Positions 7,720 to 16,965 of a stretch of DNA of 64,000 bases are shown piece by piece. The stretch's first letter is position 1. Each line of letters starts with the position of its first letter. Under the pieces are notes generated by a model. That model searched no databases and was not told where the DNA came from. It saw only the letters and a program-made list of their open reading frames with translations. The stretch is from Streptomyces sp. WZ-12 (GTDB taxonomy: Bacteria > Actinomycetota > Actinomycetes > Streptomycetales > Streptomycetaceae), in contig NZ_CP118574.1 in the NCBI RefSeq assembly GCF_028898845.1, forward strand, positions 2,108,001-2,172,000, read 5' to 3'. A program made the position numbers and the translations under genes.

Positions 7720-9402
7720 ATGCTCACAGCCACCGCAGATCGCGGCCACCCGACCCCCGCCCAGGACACGGCCCAGCGCTGGTGGCGCGATGCGGTCATC
7801 TACCAGGTCTACGTACGCAGCTTCCGCGACACCACGGGAGACGGCATCGGCGACCTGGCCGGGGTCCGCGGCGGACTGCCGTACCTCAAGAAGCTGGGCG
7901 TGGACGGGGTGTGGCTCAGCCCGTTCTTCCCGTCGCCGCAGCACGACCACGGTTACGACGTGGCCGACTACCGCGACGTGGAGCCGGCGTACGGCGACCT
8001 CAACGAGTTCGACCGGCTGGTGGCCGACGCGCACCGGCTCGGGCTGAAGGTGCTGCTGGACATCGTCCCCAACCACTGCTCCAGTGAACACCCGTGGTTC
8101 CGGGAGGCGTTGGAGGAGGGGCCGGGCGGACCGGCGCGTTCCCTGTTCCACTTCGCGGACGGACGCGGGGAGGCCGGGGAGCTGCCGCCCAACAACTGGC
8201 GGGCGATGTTCGGCGGGCCCGCCTGGTCCCGCATCACCGAGGAGGACGGCACCCCCGGGCAGTGGTACCTCCACATGTTCACGCCCGAGCAGCCCGACCT
8301 GAACTGGCGCAACCCCGAGGTGGCGGCCGACTTCGACAAGGTGCTGCGCTTCTGGCTGGACCGTGGGGTGGACGGCTTCCGGATCGACGTGGCGGCGGGG
8401 CTGTTCAAGCACCCCGAACTCCCCGACTCCCCCGACCCGTCGGCCGACGAACGCACCCGCGACTCGGTCAACCCGCTGGCCTGGAACCAACCCGAGGTGC
8501 ACCAGGTATGGCGTGACTGGCGGGCGCTGTGCGAGGAGTACACCGCCCGGGACGGTCACGACCGGCTCCTGGTGGGCGAGGTTTCGGTGCGCACCCCGAT
8601 GGAGCAGGCCGCGTACGTCCGCCCCGATGAGCTGCACCAGGCGTTCTTCTTCCACCTGTTGACCGCGCGGTGGGACGTCGACCTCTTCCGGAAGGTCATC
8701 ACCGAGGCGTTGACCGACATCGCCAACACGGGGTCGACCGTCACCTGGGTGCTCAACAACCACGACCAGGTGCGGACCGTCACCCGTTACGCGGGCGAAC
8801 CGGGCACTCCGGAGGCCGCGTTGGGCCCGGCCCGGGCCCGTGCCGCGGCGCTGCTGATGCTGGCCCTCCCGGGGGCCGCGTACGTCTACCAGGGCGAGGA
8901 GTTGGGCCTGCCGGAGGTCGACGACCTGCCGGACGAGGTGCTCACCGACCCGATCTTCCACCGGACGGGCAGCCGGCAGCACATCCGGGACGGCTGTCGG
9001 GTGCCGCTGCCCTGGTCGGGAGAGGCGGCCCCGTACGGCTTCAGCCCGGCCGAGGGGGCGCGGAGCTGGCTGCCGCAGCCCGCGTCGTTCGCGGCGCACA
9101 CCGCGGACCGGGCGGTGGCCGACACGGGGTCGTTCTGGCATCTGTACCGCGAGGCGCTCCAGTTGCGCCGGGGCCTGCCGCAGCTCGGCGACGGCACGCT
9201 GCGCTGGTTGGAGTCGGAGCCGCAGGTGTTGACGTTCGTCCGGGGCGAGGGGCTGGTCTGTGCGATCAACTTCGGGACGGAGCCGGTGCCGGCCCCGGTG
9301 ACCGGGACGCCGCTGCTGGCCAGTGGTGACTGCCCGGCGGGAACGCTCCCGGGGGCCACGGCCGCGTGGTGGATGGACCCGGCCCAGCCGTTGCTCCCGT
9401 AG
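7720..9402 (+). CDS. GH13 alpha-glucosidase (oligo-1,6-glucosidase/trehalose-hydrolase group)
   Basis: A 560-residue cytoplasmic glycoside hydrolase without a signal peptide. The TIM-barrel start WWRDAVIYQVYVRSF is typical of GH13 subfamilies 23/30. Conserved regions are DIVPNH (114-119), GFRIDVA with nucleophile D223, GEV with acid/base E287, and NNHD with D349. The C-terminal beta domain ends near residue 555. It should release glucose from maltose-, isomaltose- or trehalose-type substrates; exact specificity cannot be read off. The ATG at 7720 fits family length and the upstream promoter-like sequence. An in-frame ATG at 7657 lacks a ribosome-binding site. Confidence 0.9.
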   Translation: MLTATADRGHPTPAQDTAQRWWRDAVIYQVYVRSFRDTTGDGIGDLAGVRGGLPYLKKLGVDGVWLSPFFPSPQHDHGYDVADYRDVEPAYGDLNEFDRLVADAHRLGLKVLLDIVPNHCSSEHPWFREALEEGPGGPARSLFHFADGRGEAGELPPNNWRAMFGGPAWSRITEEDGTPGQWYLHMFTPEQPDLNWRNPEVAADFDKVLRFWLDRGVDGFRIDVAAGLFKHPELPDSPDPSADERTRDSVNPLAWNQPEVHQVWRDWRALCEEYTARDGHDRLLVGEVSVRTPMEQAAYVRPDELHQAFFFHLLTARWDVDLFRKVITEALTDIANTGSTVTWVLNNHDQVRTVTRYAGEPGTPEAALGPARARAAALLMLALPGAAYVYQGEELGLPEVDDLPDEVLTDPIFHRTGSRQHIRDGCRVPLPWSGEAAPYGFSPAEGARSWLPQPASFAAHTADRAVADTGSFWHLYREALQLRRGLPQLGDGTLRWLESEPQVLTFVRGEGLVCAINFGTEPVPAPVTGTPLLASGDCPAGTLPGATAAWWMDPAQPLLP

Positions 9403-9432
9403 GCGGGCGACGGGGCGGAGCAGGGCGGGAAC

Positions 9433-9466
9433 GGGGGCGGGGGGTGAGGTGCCGGCCCCCGCCCCC
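9433..9466 (+). terminator. GC-rich hairpin after the alpha-glucosidase gene
   Basis: An 11-bp stem, GGGGGCGGGGG against CCCCCGCCCCC, with a 12-base loop begins 31 bases past the glucosidase stop. There is no U-tract. Confidence 0.5.
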
Positions 9467-9617
9467 CTCTGCCGGCGCCCTGCCCGCCATGTCCGTTTGG
9501 CGAATGTCACACGCGGTCGCCCTTCTCAATGCGGACCGCCGGCCCGCACGCTTGCGGAGTGCCCGCTTCCAGGGCACCGGCGTCGCTTCCTCGCCACTGC
9601 TGGTGGGATACCGGGCG

Positions 9618-9636
9618 GGCCTCCCGTAGGGAGGCC
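9618..9636. promoter_or_regulatory. 8-bp palindrome upstream of the serine hydrolase gene
   Basis: GGCCTCCC-GTA-GGGAGGCC is perfect and ends 38 bases before the start codon. It could be an operator or a leader hairpin; nothing ties it to a named regulator. Confidence 0.35.
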
Positions 9637-9674
9637 AGGCGGGCGGCGCACCCAGTGGGACAGGACCTACGCCC

Positions 9675-10661
9675 ATGCACGGATCACGCATCACCCATCG
9701 CTCGCGTCGGACACGTTGGGTGTTCGGAAGGCTCTGGACGCGTTTGACGTGGCGCGCGCGTCGCGGATTGGCCGCCCTGGTGGCCGCCGCGGCGACGCTC
9801 ACCGTGCTGGGCGCGGCGGGGCCCGCTTCGGCGGGCACCGGCGGCGACACCGTGGACGGCGCCAAGGTCGTCTGCACCTCCGACCGGCCGGGCCTGGCCG
9901 ACGCCCTCTCCCGTGACATCGCCGGCGCGCTCCACGGGCGCGGCGGCACCTCGGCGCTGGCCCTCTACGACCGCCCCTCCGGGACCGACTGCGAGTTCCA
10001 GGCCGGCACCCACTTCGACTCCGCGAGCATCATCAAGGTCACGGTCCTGGGGGCGCTGCTGCGGCAGGCGGCGGAGGCGCACCGCGGGTTGACGCCGCAC
10101 GAGGTCGAGTTGACCACCGCCATGATCACCGAGTCGGACAACGCCTCGACCAACGCCCTGTGGCACCGGATCGGCCGGGCCGGCATCCAGCACTTCCTGG
10201 ACCTGGCCGGCATGCGTCACACCGTGCCCGGTGCGGACGGCGCCTGGGGCCTCACCCAGATCACCGCCAACGATCAACTCACCCTGATGCGGCTGCTGTC
10301 GACGGACAACGCGGTGCTCGACCCGGCGTCCCGGGGCTACGCACTCGACCTCATGCGGAAGGTCGCCCCGGACCAGCGCTGGGGCGTCCCCGCCGGGGCA
10401 CCCGCCTCCACGACCGCCCACCTCAAGAACGGCTGGCTGCCGCGCCCCCAGGACGGCTGGCGGGTGCACAGCATCGGCTCGTTCGACGGCAACGGCAACG
10501 ACTACGCCATGGCCGTCCTCTCCAGCGGCAACGACACCATGCGTGACGGGGTGGCCACCGTGGAGGCGGCCGCCAAGGTCATCCACCGGGACCTGGCCGG
10601 CGGCGGTCGGCCACCGGGGCACGACGCGAAAATCGTCAACCAACGGTTGACGGGTGCCTGA
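9675..10661 (+). CDS. Secreted class A beta-lactamase-like serine hydrolase
   Basis: A 328-residue exported protein. The basic N-terminus and the hydrophobic stretch at 31-50 ending ASA-G form a signal peptide. The beta-lactamase/transpeptidase fold is shown by SIIK (S118, K121), SDN (154-156) and a K-N-G triad (251-253) replacing KTG. The class A omega-loop ExxLN is not evident, so a peptidoglycan or D,D-peptidase-type role is as likely as antibiotic hydrolysis. GGGACAGGA precedes the ATG. The last 28 bases overlap the first of two palindromes that control the next gene, which starts 21 bp later. Confidence 0.85.
   Translation: MHGSRITHRSRRTRWVFGRLWTRLTWRARRGLAALVAAAATLTVLGAAGPASAGTGGDTVDGAKVVCTSDRPGLADALSRDIAGALHGRGGTSALALYDRPSGTDCEFQAGTHFDSASIIKVTVLGALLRQAAEAHRGLTPHEVELTTAMITESDNASTNALWHRIGRAGIQHFLDLAGMRHTVPGADGAWGLTQITANDQLTLMRLLSTDNAVLDPASRGYALDLMRKVAPDQRWGVPAGAPASTTAHLKNGWLPRPQDGWRVHSIGSFDGNGNDYAMAVLSSGNDTMRDGVATVEAAAKVIHRDLAGGGRPPGHDAKIVNQRLTGA
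10634..10652. promoter_or_regulatory. Operator copy 1, CGTCAACC-N3-GGTTGACG
   Basis: A perfect 8-bp-arm palindrome with spacer AAC. It lies inside the 3' end of the serine hydrolase gene. Its right arm supplies TTGACG (10647-10652), the predicted -35 box of the Clp-N gene. Confidence 0.7.
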
Positions 10662-10662
10662 T

Positions 10663-10681
10663 CGTCAACCTATGGTTGACG
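10663..10681. promoter_or_regulatory. Operator copy 2 covering the -10 box of the Clp-N gene
   Basis: The arms are the same as in copy 1; only the 3-base spacer differs (TAT). The centres are 29 bp apart. TATGGT (10671-10676) is the predicted -10, 18 bases after TTGACG, and the ATG follows six bases later, implying a leaderless transcript. A dimer bound at both copies would block the promoter. Confidence 0.7.
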
Positions 10682-10682
10682 C

Positions 10683-11417
10683 ATGACGGAACCCGTAGGC
10701 ATGACGCATCCCGTTCGCCTCGACGATCTGATCGAGGCCATCAAGAAGAACCGCTCGGACGTACTGGAGCAGCTCTCCGACGCCGTGCTGACGGCGGATC
10801 ACCTCGGCGAGGTGGCGGACCACCTCATCGGGCACTTCGTGGACCAGGCCCGCCGCTCGGGCGCGTCCTGGACCGACATCGGCCAGAGCATGGGCGTCAG
10901 CAAGCAGGCCGCGCAGAAGCGCTTCGTCCCCAAGGGACCGGCCGGCGGCTCCGACTTCGACGTCAGTCAGGGCTTCAACCGGTACACCGACCGGGCCCGG
11001 AACGTGGTGGTGGCCGCGCAGAACGAGGCCCACGAGGCCGGCAACACCGAGATCCGCCCCGAGCACCTGGTGCTCGGGCTGCTCCGCGAGCCCGAGGGGC
11101 TGGCGTTCCGGGCCCTGGTCGCGCAGGGCGTGACCGCCGAGGCGCTGCGCGAGGCGGCGACCGCGACGCTGCCGCCCGCGGTCGACACGCTGCCCGCCCT
11201 CACGCCGTTCGACGTCCAGTCCCGCAAGGCGCTCGAACTCACCTTCCGCGAGGCCCTGCTCCTGGGCCACAACTACGTCGGCACCGAGCATCTGCTGCTG
11301 GCGCTGCTGGAGTTGGAGAACGGCTCCGGTCCGCTCACCGGTCTCGGCGTCAACAAGGCGGCCGCCGAGGCGTTCATCGGCAAGGAGTTGGCCGCGATCC
11401 TCGCCGCCCGGCAGTAG
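10683..11417 (+). CDS. Clp N-terminal domain protein with HTH-like segment
   Basis: A 244-residue protein with no ATPase modules. Residues ~1-85 hold a helix-turn-helix-like stretch (SWTDIGQSMGVSKQAAQKRF). Residues ~95-240 carry two Clp-N repeats (RARNVVVAAQNEAHEAGNTEIRPEHLVLGLL and SRKALELTFREALLLGHNYVGTEHLLLALL) as found at the N-terminus of ClpA/ClpC, where they bind substrates and adaptors. It may be a DNA-binding adaptor or stress regulator that represses itself through the twin palindromes; that role is inference. No ribosome-binding site fits the ATG, which matches a leaderless start. An alternative ATG at 10701 has a weak GTAGG upstream. Confidence 0.85.
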   Translation: MTEPVGMTHPVRLDDLIEAIKKNRSDVLEQLSDAVLTADHLGEVADHLIGHFVDQARRSGASWTDIGQSMGVSKQAAQKRFVPKGPAGGSDFDVSQGFNRYTDRARNVVVAAQNEAHEAGNTEIRPEHLVLGLLREPEGLAFRALVAQGVTAEALREAATATLPPAVDTLPALTPFDVQSRKALELTFREALLLGHNYVGTEHLLLALLELENGSGPLTGLGVNKAAAEAFIGKELAAILAARQ

Positions 11418-11486
11418 TAGTAGCCGGGCGGGGCAGGCGCAGAAGGGGCGCGGGGCGACCCAGGGGAACGGGCCGCCCGGTGGGCT

Positions 11487-11512
11487 CCAGGGGACGACCG
11501 CTAGCCCCCTGG
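11487..11512. terminator. Hairpin between convergent Clp-N and SpoIIE genes
   Basis: CCAGGGG and CCCCTGG form a 7-bp stem midway in the 189-bp convergent spacer, and could serve either gene. No other signal was seen there. Confidence 0.4.
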
Positions 11513-11606
11513 GGCCTCGCTCACCCGGCCACCACCCCCTGCGAAGGCGGTTCGATCAGGGCACCGTCCGCCCCGTGTTCGCCAGGGCTTCTCCCGGACC
11601 GCCCGT

Positions 11607-14096
11607 TCAGTGCCGTCCGCGCCGCGTCGCCCCGGGGAGCGACTGTTCGAACCAGACCGTCTTGCCGGTCGTGGTGCGGCTCGTCCCCCATTCCCGGGCC
11701 AGCCGGCTCACCACCCTCAGGCCGCGCCCGAATTCGGCGTCGGCCTCCGCGTCCAGCAACTGCGGCAGGGCGTGGTCGTCGTCCGAGACCTCGCACAGCA
11801 GGGCGTCGGCGTGTACCAGGCGCAGCACCAACCGCTCGGTGTGCGCGTGTTGGACGGCGTTGGTGACGACCTCACTGACCAGGAGTTGGGCGGTCTCGAC
11901 GGCCGACGGCAGGCCCCAGGCGGTGAGTTGCCCGGCGACCAGCCGACGGGCCCGGCCGGCCTCCCGCGGGTCCAGCCGCAGCCGCCATTCGGCGACCGAC
12001 TCCGGCGGGATGCCGTTGAGTCGGGCCATCAGCAGCGCCACGTCGTCCTTGCGGTCGTCGGTGACGTTCAGCGCCCGGATGATGGCGTCGCACGCGTCGT
12101 CCATCGAGGCGGCGGGGTGCGCCGCGGACTCCGCCAGCGCGGCCAGCCCCACGCCGATGTCCTCGCCGCGCACCTCCACCAGCCCGTCGGTGCACAGCAC
12201 CAGACGGTCGCCGGGCGCCACCGGGACCGTCATCGCCTCGAAGGGCACCCCGCCGACGCCGATGGGCGCGCCGGTGGGCAGCCGGAGGAGTTCGCTGCGG
12301 CCGTCCGCGGCGCGGACCAGTACCGGCGGGACGTGCCCGGCGTTGGCGAGGGTCAGCCGCTGGCCGATCGGGTCGTAGACCGCGTAGAGGCAGGTGGCCA
12401 GGTAGGTGTCGCCGAGCCGCTGGGCGAGGTCGTCGAGGCCGCGCAGGAGCTGGGCCGGCGGCATGTCGATGGCGGCCATGGTCTGTACCGCGGTCCTCAA
12501 CTGGCCCATCATCGCTGCGGAGTTCAGGCCGTGGCCCATGACGTCGCCGACCACCAGCGCGGTGCGGGAGCCGGGCAGCTTGATGGTGTCGAACCAGTCG
12601 CCGCCGACCCGGCCGAGGTGGGTGCCGGGCAGGTAACGGGTGGCGGTGTCGCAGCCCGGCATACGGGGCACGATCTGCGGCAGCATGCTGTTCTGGAGCG
12701 TCTCGGCGACGTTCTCCTGGAGGGTGTACATCCGGGCGTTGTCCAGTACGAGGCCGGCGCGGGCGGCGAGTTCGGCTCCCGTTACCCGGTCCATGTCGTT
12801 GAACTCCGTGCGCGCCGGGTGCCGCAGCAGGATCATGAAGCCGAGCACCACGGTGCGCGCCTTGAGGGGGACGACCAGCAGCGACCGGCCGTTGATCAGC
12901 GGGCTGATGTCGCGCTTCTCGAACTGCGCGGCGATGGCGTTGGCCAACTCCTCGGTGATCCGCGGGATCAACACCGGCTGCCCGGTGGTCATGCACTGGA
13001 AGAACGGGGTGTGGACGGGGAACGGCATCGACTCGCCGACCGGGACGACGTCGTCCCAGCGGCCCGGCTCGTCGTTGTGCTCGACGGCGACGCGGTGCCA
13101 CAGGGTGGTGGCATCGGGCGGGCCGTCGGGGAACCCCTCGCCGGCCACGACCTGTTCGCGCAGGTAGGTGCCGGCGACGTCGGTGAAGCGGGGCACGACG
13201 GCCTGGCTGACCTCCTCGATGGTGCGGGTCAGGTCGAGCGAGGAGCCGATCCGGCCGCTGACCTCGTTGAGGAATTCCAGGCGTTCGCGGACCGCCGCGT
13301 GTTCGAGGTCCGGCTCCAGTTCGGCGGCGCCCGCCGGCTTCCGCTCGGTCTCCGCCGCCCGTTGGAGTCGGGCGCGCCGCTCGACCCGACGGGGCACGCC
13401 CCAGTCCGGCGTCACCGGGACCCGCTCCCGCTGGCTGATCTCCAGTACGGGATAGCCGAGTTCGAGTACCCGGGCGACGATCCGGGCGCTCTCTCGGGGG
13501 TTCATGCTCGGCAGGATGTCGGGCAGCCGCCGGGCCAGTTCCCCGGCCCCGGGGAAGTCGGTGTGGAGCGCGAAGCCGGGCGCATGGCGGCGCCGGTCGG
13601 CCCCGTGGTCGCCGGGATCGTCGGCGCCCGGCAGCCGGGCGGCGTCCGCGGCGAGGACGAGCAGCCGCTCGGGCCCGGGGCCGGCCAGGGGGTAGGCCCA
13701 CCACAACAGGTCCACCAGGCCGGCCCCGGCGGCCATCCGGGCCCGGCCCGCCGTGGGGTACGTGGCGCCGCCCCCGAGGTACGCCGCGAGCCCGTGTGCC
13801 TCCGGCAACTCCCCCAACGGGTCGCCGAGATCGGCCGGATCGGCCCCGGGGCCGTCCCACTCCTTGGTGCCGAGGGCACCGCTGACCGGTAGCAGGTCGA
13901 CGGCGGGGGCGCCCACCGCGTCCTCCTTGGCGGCGCCGAACAGCCGGCGTGCGCCGGTGCTCCAGTGGGAGATCAACCCGTCGGCGTCCACCACGACGAC
14001 GGCGAGCGGGATCCGGCCCGGGATCGCCGCCCGTGGCGCGGGCACCTCGGGCACCGGGTCGGAGTGGTCATCGCCTCGCGCCTGGCCACGCTCCAT
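11607..14096 (-). CDS. SpoIIE-type PP2C phosphatase with PAS, GAF and anti-sigma kinase domains
   Basis: An 829-residue multidomain signalling protein. Residues ~28-70 look like a PAS domain (LAVVVVDADGLISHWSTGARRLFG). Residues ~275-455 form a GAF domain. Residues ~480-690 form the SpoIIE/PP2C phosphatase with metal ligands D500 (GGDWFD), D518 (GDVMGHG) and Asp in CTDGLVE and DDVALL. Residues ~700-825 are a HATPase_c module of the SpoIIAB/RsbW type (LLVSEVVTNAVQHAH, FGRGLRVV). It would both dephosphorylate an anti-anti-sigma factor and phosphorylate or bind a partner, in a stress or development switch. AAGGAG lies nine bases before the ATG. Much longer in-frame starts run through the upstream gene in another frame and are rejected. 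Confidence 0.92.
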   Translation of the reverse strand: MERGQARGDDHSDPVPEVPAPRAAIPGRIPLAVVVVDADGLISHWSTGARRLFGAAKEDAVGAPAVDLLPVSGALGTKEWDGPGADPADLGDPLGELPEAHGLAAYLGGGATYPTAGRARMAAGAGLVDLLWWAYPLAGPGPERLLVLAADAARLPGADDPGDHGADRRRHAPGFALHTDFPGAGELARRLPDILPSMNPRESARIVARVLELGYPVLEISQRERVPVTPDWGVPRRVERRARLQRAAETERKPAGAAELEPDLEHAAVRERLEFLNEVSGRIGSSLDLTRTIEEVSQAVVPRFTDVAGTYLREQVVAGEGFPDGPPDATTLWHRVAVEHNDEPGRWDDVVPVGESMPFPVHTPFFQCMTTGQPVLIPRITEELANAIAAQFEKRDISPLINGRSLLVVPLKARTVVLGFMILLRHPARTEFNDMDRVTGAELAARAGLVLDNARMYTLQENVAETLQNSMLPQIVPRMPGCDTATRYLPGTHLGRVGGDWFDTIKLPGSRTALVVGDVMGHGLNSAAMMGQLRTAVQTMAAIDMPPAQLLRGLDDLAQRLGDTYLATCLYAVYDPIGQRLTLANAGHVPPVLVRAADGRSELLRLPTGAPIGVGGVPFEAMTVPVAPGDRLVLCTDGLVEVRGEDIGVGLAALAESAAHPAASMDDACDAIIRALNVTDDRKDDVALLMARLNGIPPESVAEWRLRLDPREAGRARRLVAGQLTAWGLPSAVETAQLLVSEVVTNAVQHAHTERLVLRLVHADALLCEVSDDDHALPQLLDAEADAEFGRGLRVVSRLAREWGTSRTTTGKTVWFEQSLPGATRRGRH

Positions 14097-14224
14097 GGGC
14101 GGTTGCTCCTTCGTATGCACCGATCTTGCACCACCGACACCAAGGTACGACCGCGGGCGGATGCGGCGGGTGGCATTCCGCGAAGAGGGCGTGCGCGGGC
14201 GCATGCGCGAGTGAGGACGTCGCG

Positions 14225-16714
14225 TCAGTCCTCGTGCCCCAGTTGGAGGTCCCGCTCCGTCCGGCCGCCCCCCGCGACCCGCAGCACGGTGGCGACCGGC
14301 GGGTATCCGGCGGCGATCACGGTGTACTCGCCGGCCGAGAGGTCGACGAAGCGGAACAGCCCGTCGGGGCCGGTGGTCGCGGTGTCCACGACGTTGCCGG
14401 CGGCATCGAGGAGGGTGACCCGGGCGTCCTCCACCGGGCGCCCGTCGCCGGCCCGTACGGTGCCGCGCAGCACGGCGCCGCCGGCCAGTTCGATGTCCTG
14501 GCGGGTTTCGCGGGACGCCTGGACGCTGACCGGGAGCGCGGCCGGGCGGAACGCCGGGGCGCTGGAGGCCAGGGTGTACTCCCCGGCCACCAACTCCCCG
14601 ATGACATAGCCGCCTTCGCGGCCGCTGCGGGTGGTGGCCACCACCTCGCCGCGGACGTCGGTGAGGGTGACCATGGCGTCGCGGACGGGGGTGCCGTCGG
14701 CGGTGGTGACCGTGCCGGCGAGCCGTCCGGCGCCGCCGAGCACCACGTCCAGCTCCACCGGGCGCTCGCCGACGGTCACGGTGACGGCCTGCGGCTGGTG
14801 GCCGCCGGCGGCCGCGATCAGCACGTAGGCGCCGGCCCCCGGGGTGCTCAGGGCGTACCGGCCGTCCTCCCCGGTGGCGCCGCGGCCGATCTGCCGGCCG
14901 GCGACGTCGATGAGGGTGAGCGCGGCGCGCGGCACGATGCTGCCGTCGTGGTGCTGGACGGTGCCGCACATCGGGACGCCGGCCGTCGCGGGCGCGGGCG
15001 CCCCGGCGTACGCCGGGCGGCCGGTCGGGTAACCGTCCCCGTTGGCCGCGGGGTTGGCCGGGGTGTCGGCCGCGGAGCGGGCCGGTGGGACGGCGGGGTC
15101 CGCGGGGTCGCCGTACGGCGGGAATGTGGTCGGTGAGGTCTGTGGGACGTGGGACACCAGGGTGTTCTCTTTCCGGAAGAGGGCGAGCAGGATGCCCAGG
15201 ACGAGGGCCGGGGCGAGGAAGAGGAGGCTGCCGGGCACGGCCTCGGCGTAGGCGGCGAGGGCGCCGTAGCCGTCCCGCAGCGCGGCGGGCAGGGCGTGTG
15301 GCAGGTGCGGGCCCACGAGCCCGCCGGGGAGCGGAAGTTGGGCGCCGAGGCGGTCGACGAGCAGCGCGGCGGCGAGGGCCGCGCCGATGCCACCGCCGAG
15401 CCGCCGGAGGCAGACGAGGGCGCCGGCCGGGTCGGGGTCGGGCACGCGGGCGCGGACGGCGCGCACCAGCACCGGCAACACCAGCCCGAGTCCGAGGCCC
15501 AGGAGGCCGGCCCACAGGCCGAGGGCCATCCGGGAGGCGCCCGGGCGCGGGTGGCCCAGGAGCCAACTGCCCGCCGCTGCCGCCGCGCAGCCCAGGAACG
15601 GGAAGACCATGACGTGGCTGGTGCGGCGGATGATCCGGTCGGCGGTGAACCAGGCCAGCAGCAGCGCGCCCGGCAGGGGCAGCATCGACAGCGCGGACGC
15701 GGTGGCGGTGGGGCCGCCGGCCGGCGGCAGGGCGGCCGGGAGGTGGCGGAGCGCCCCGTAGAGGGCGAGGCCGAGGGCCGCGGCAACCAGGCCGGTGCGT
15801 CCGAAGAGCACCTCCCGGAGCAGCCGGGGCGGGATCAGCGGCGCGGTGACGAGGCACTCGACGACGGGGAAGAGTGCCGCGGCGGCCAGTGCGCCGCCTC
15901 CCAGGCCGAGGACCAGCGGCGCGTCCCAGGGGTAGCGGGTGCCGCCCCAACTGGCCAGCAGGGTCAGGCAGATGGCGAGGGCGGCGAGGAGCAGCGCGCC
16001 GACGAGGTCGGGGCGGGGGCGGCGGCCGGTAGGCCGGGACAGCCGTAGCGCGGCCGCGGCAACGGGGAGGAGCAGCAGGCCGAGCGGCACGTTGAGAGTG
16101 AGGCTCCAGCGCCAGGCACCGTGGTCGGCGCAGTATCCGCCGACCAACGGGCCGACGAGCAGCCCCACGGCGTAGGTGACGGCGACGGCCGTGCTCCGGC
16201 CCCGGCCCGGCCCCTGGTGCGGCGTGGTCTCGGCGAGGGTCGCGTGGACCCCGCTCAGCAGGCCGCCGGCGCCGAGGCCCTGGAGGGCCCGGAACGCGAG
16301 CAGTTGGGGCGGCGCGTGCGTCGCCCCGGCCAGCCCCGCACCGACGGTGAAGACCAGCAGCGCGAGGAGCAGGGCGCCCTTCTTGCCGAGCAGGTCGCCC
16401 AGCTTGCCTCCCAGGGGCAGGCCGACGGCCGTGGCCAGGAGGCAGGTGGTCACCACCCAGAACGCCGTTGGGTGGCCGGGCAGTTCGGCGGTGAGGGCCG
16501 GGAGCGCGGGGACGACGGCGGTCTGGCCGAGGGCCGCGGGCAGCACCAGCGCCAGCAGCACCGGGAGGGGCGCCCTCGGCGGCCGGGGGCCGGAGAGGGC
16601 CTTGGGTGGCCCGGCGTTCGCCGGCTCGGCCGGTTGCGGCGCCGGGTCCGCGGTCGCCTCGGCGGCGGTCGGCCCGTCCGGCCGGTCCCGCTCGCTCAGG
16701 GTGGTCCCGCCCAC
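14225..16714 (-). CDS. MFS (DHA2-type) exporter fused to carboxypeptidase-regulatory-like repeats
   Basis: An 829-residue membrane protein. Residues ~1-48 are a Pro/Ala-rich cytoplasmic tail. Residues ~49-520 form about 14 hydrophobic segments of a drug/proton antiporter, including the motif-A-like GGKLGDLLGKKGA and the motif-C-like region around LLVGPLVGG. A Pro-rich linker (~530-600) follows. Residues ~600-825 contain three tandem beta-sandwich repeats with the pattern GTV-DG-PV-A-VTL-D--G-V--T-T--G-Y-----AGEYT, as in carboxypeptidase regulatory-like/Cna-B-like domains. The GTG start has GGGGAGCAGGAC upstream. The repeats may bind cargo or the cell surface; function and export substrate are unknown. 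Confidence 0.88.
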   Translation of the reverse strand: MGGTTLSERDRPDGPTAAEATADPAPQPAEPANAGPPKALSGPRPPRAPLPVLLALVLPAALGQTAVVPALPALTAELPGHPTAFWVVTTCLLATAVGLPLGGKLGDLLGKKGALLLALLVFTVGAGLAGATHAPPQLLAFRALQGLGAGGLLSGVHATLAETTPHQGPGRGRSTAVAVTYAVGLLVGPLVGGYCADHGAWRWSLTLNVPLGLLLLPVAAAALRLSRPTGRRPRPDLVGALLLAALAICLTLLASWGGTRYPWDAPLVLGLGGGALAAAALFPVVECLVTAPLIPPRLLREVLFGRTGLVAAALGLALYGALRHLPAALPPAGGPTATASALSMLPLPGALLLAWFTADRIIRRTSHVMVFPFLGCAAAAAGSWLLGHPRPGASRMALGLWAGLLGLGLGLVLPVLVRAVRARVPDPDPAGALVCLRRLGGGIGAALAAALLVDRLGAQLPLPGGLVGPHLPHALPAALRDGYGALAAYAEAVPGSLLFLAPALVLGILLALFRKENTLVSHVPQTSPTTFPPYGDPADPAVPPARSAADTPANPAANGDGYPTGRPAYAGAPAPATAGVPMCGTVQHHDGSIVPRAALTLIDVAGRQIGRGATGEDGRYALSTPGAGAYVLIAAAGGHQPQAVTVTVGERPVELDVVLGGAGRLAGTVTTADGTPVRDAMVTLTDVRGEVVATTRSGREGGYVIGELVAGEYTLASSAPAFRPAALPVSVQASRETRQDIELAGGAVLRGTVRAGDGRPVEDARVTLLDAAGNVVDTATTGPDGLFRFVDLSAGEYTVIAAGYPPVATVLRVAGGGRTERDLQLGHED

Positions 16715-16965
16715 GTCCTGCTCCCCTCGTCACGCTGCTGCGGGCGCCCATTTCTCGCACCGGCGACAACAACGATCAAGCGAGGAGAATCGGAACAGGA
16801 GGGGCGGGAACGGACGTCAAGTGCCGCATCTGGGGCGCCTCTTGGGCTCCCATCTGGGGTTTCCGCCGACGGGCCGGCCGAAAGCACGGACGACGCCGCC
16901 CGAGGGAAACCACCCGAACCGGTGAGCATGACCGCTCCCCGAACGGGTTACGGCGGGAGCCGCCC

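Noticed and set aside
11607..16714. Two neighbouring genes of exactly 829 codons each
   Set aside because: The products are unrelated (phosphatase versus transporter), so the equal length is coincidence and not a duplication.
11607..16772. A 1721-codon open frame on the minus strand spanning two genes
   Set aside because: Only its last 829 codons (the SpoIIE phosphatase) are real. Upstream it reads the MFS gene out of frame as Arg/Pro/Gly-rich sequence, a high-GC artefact.
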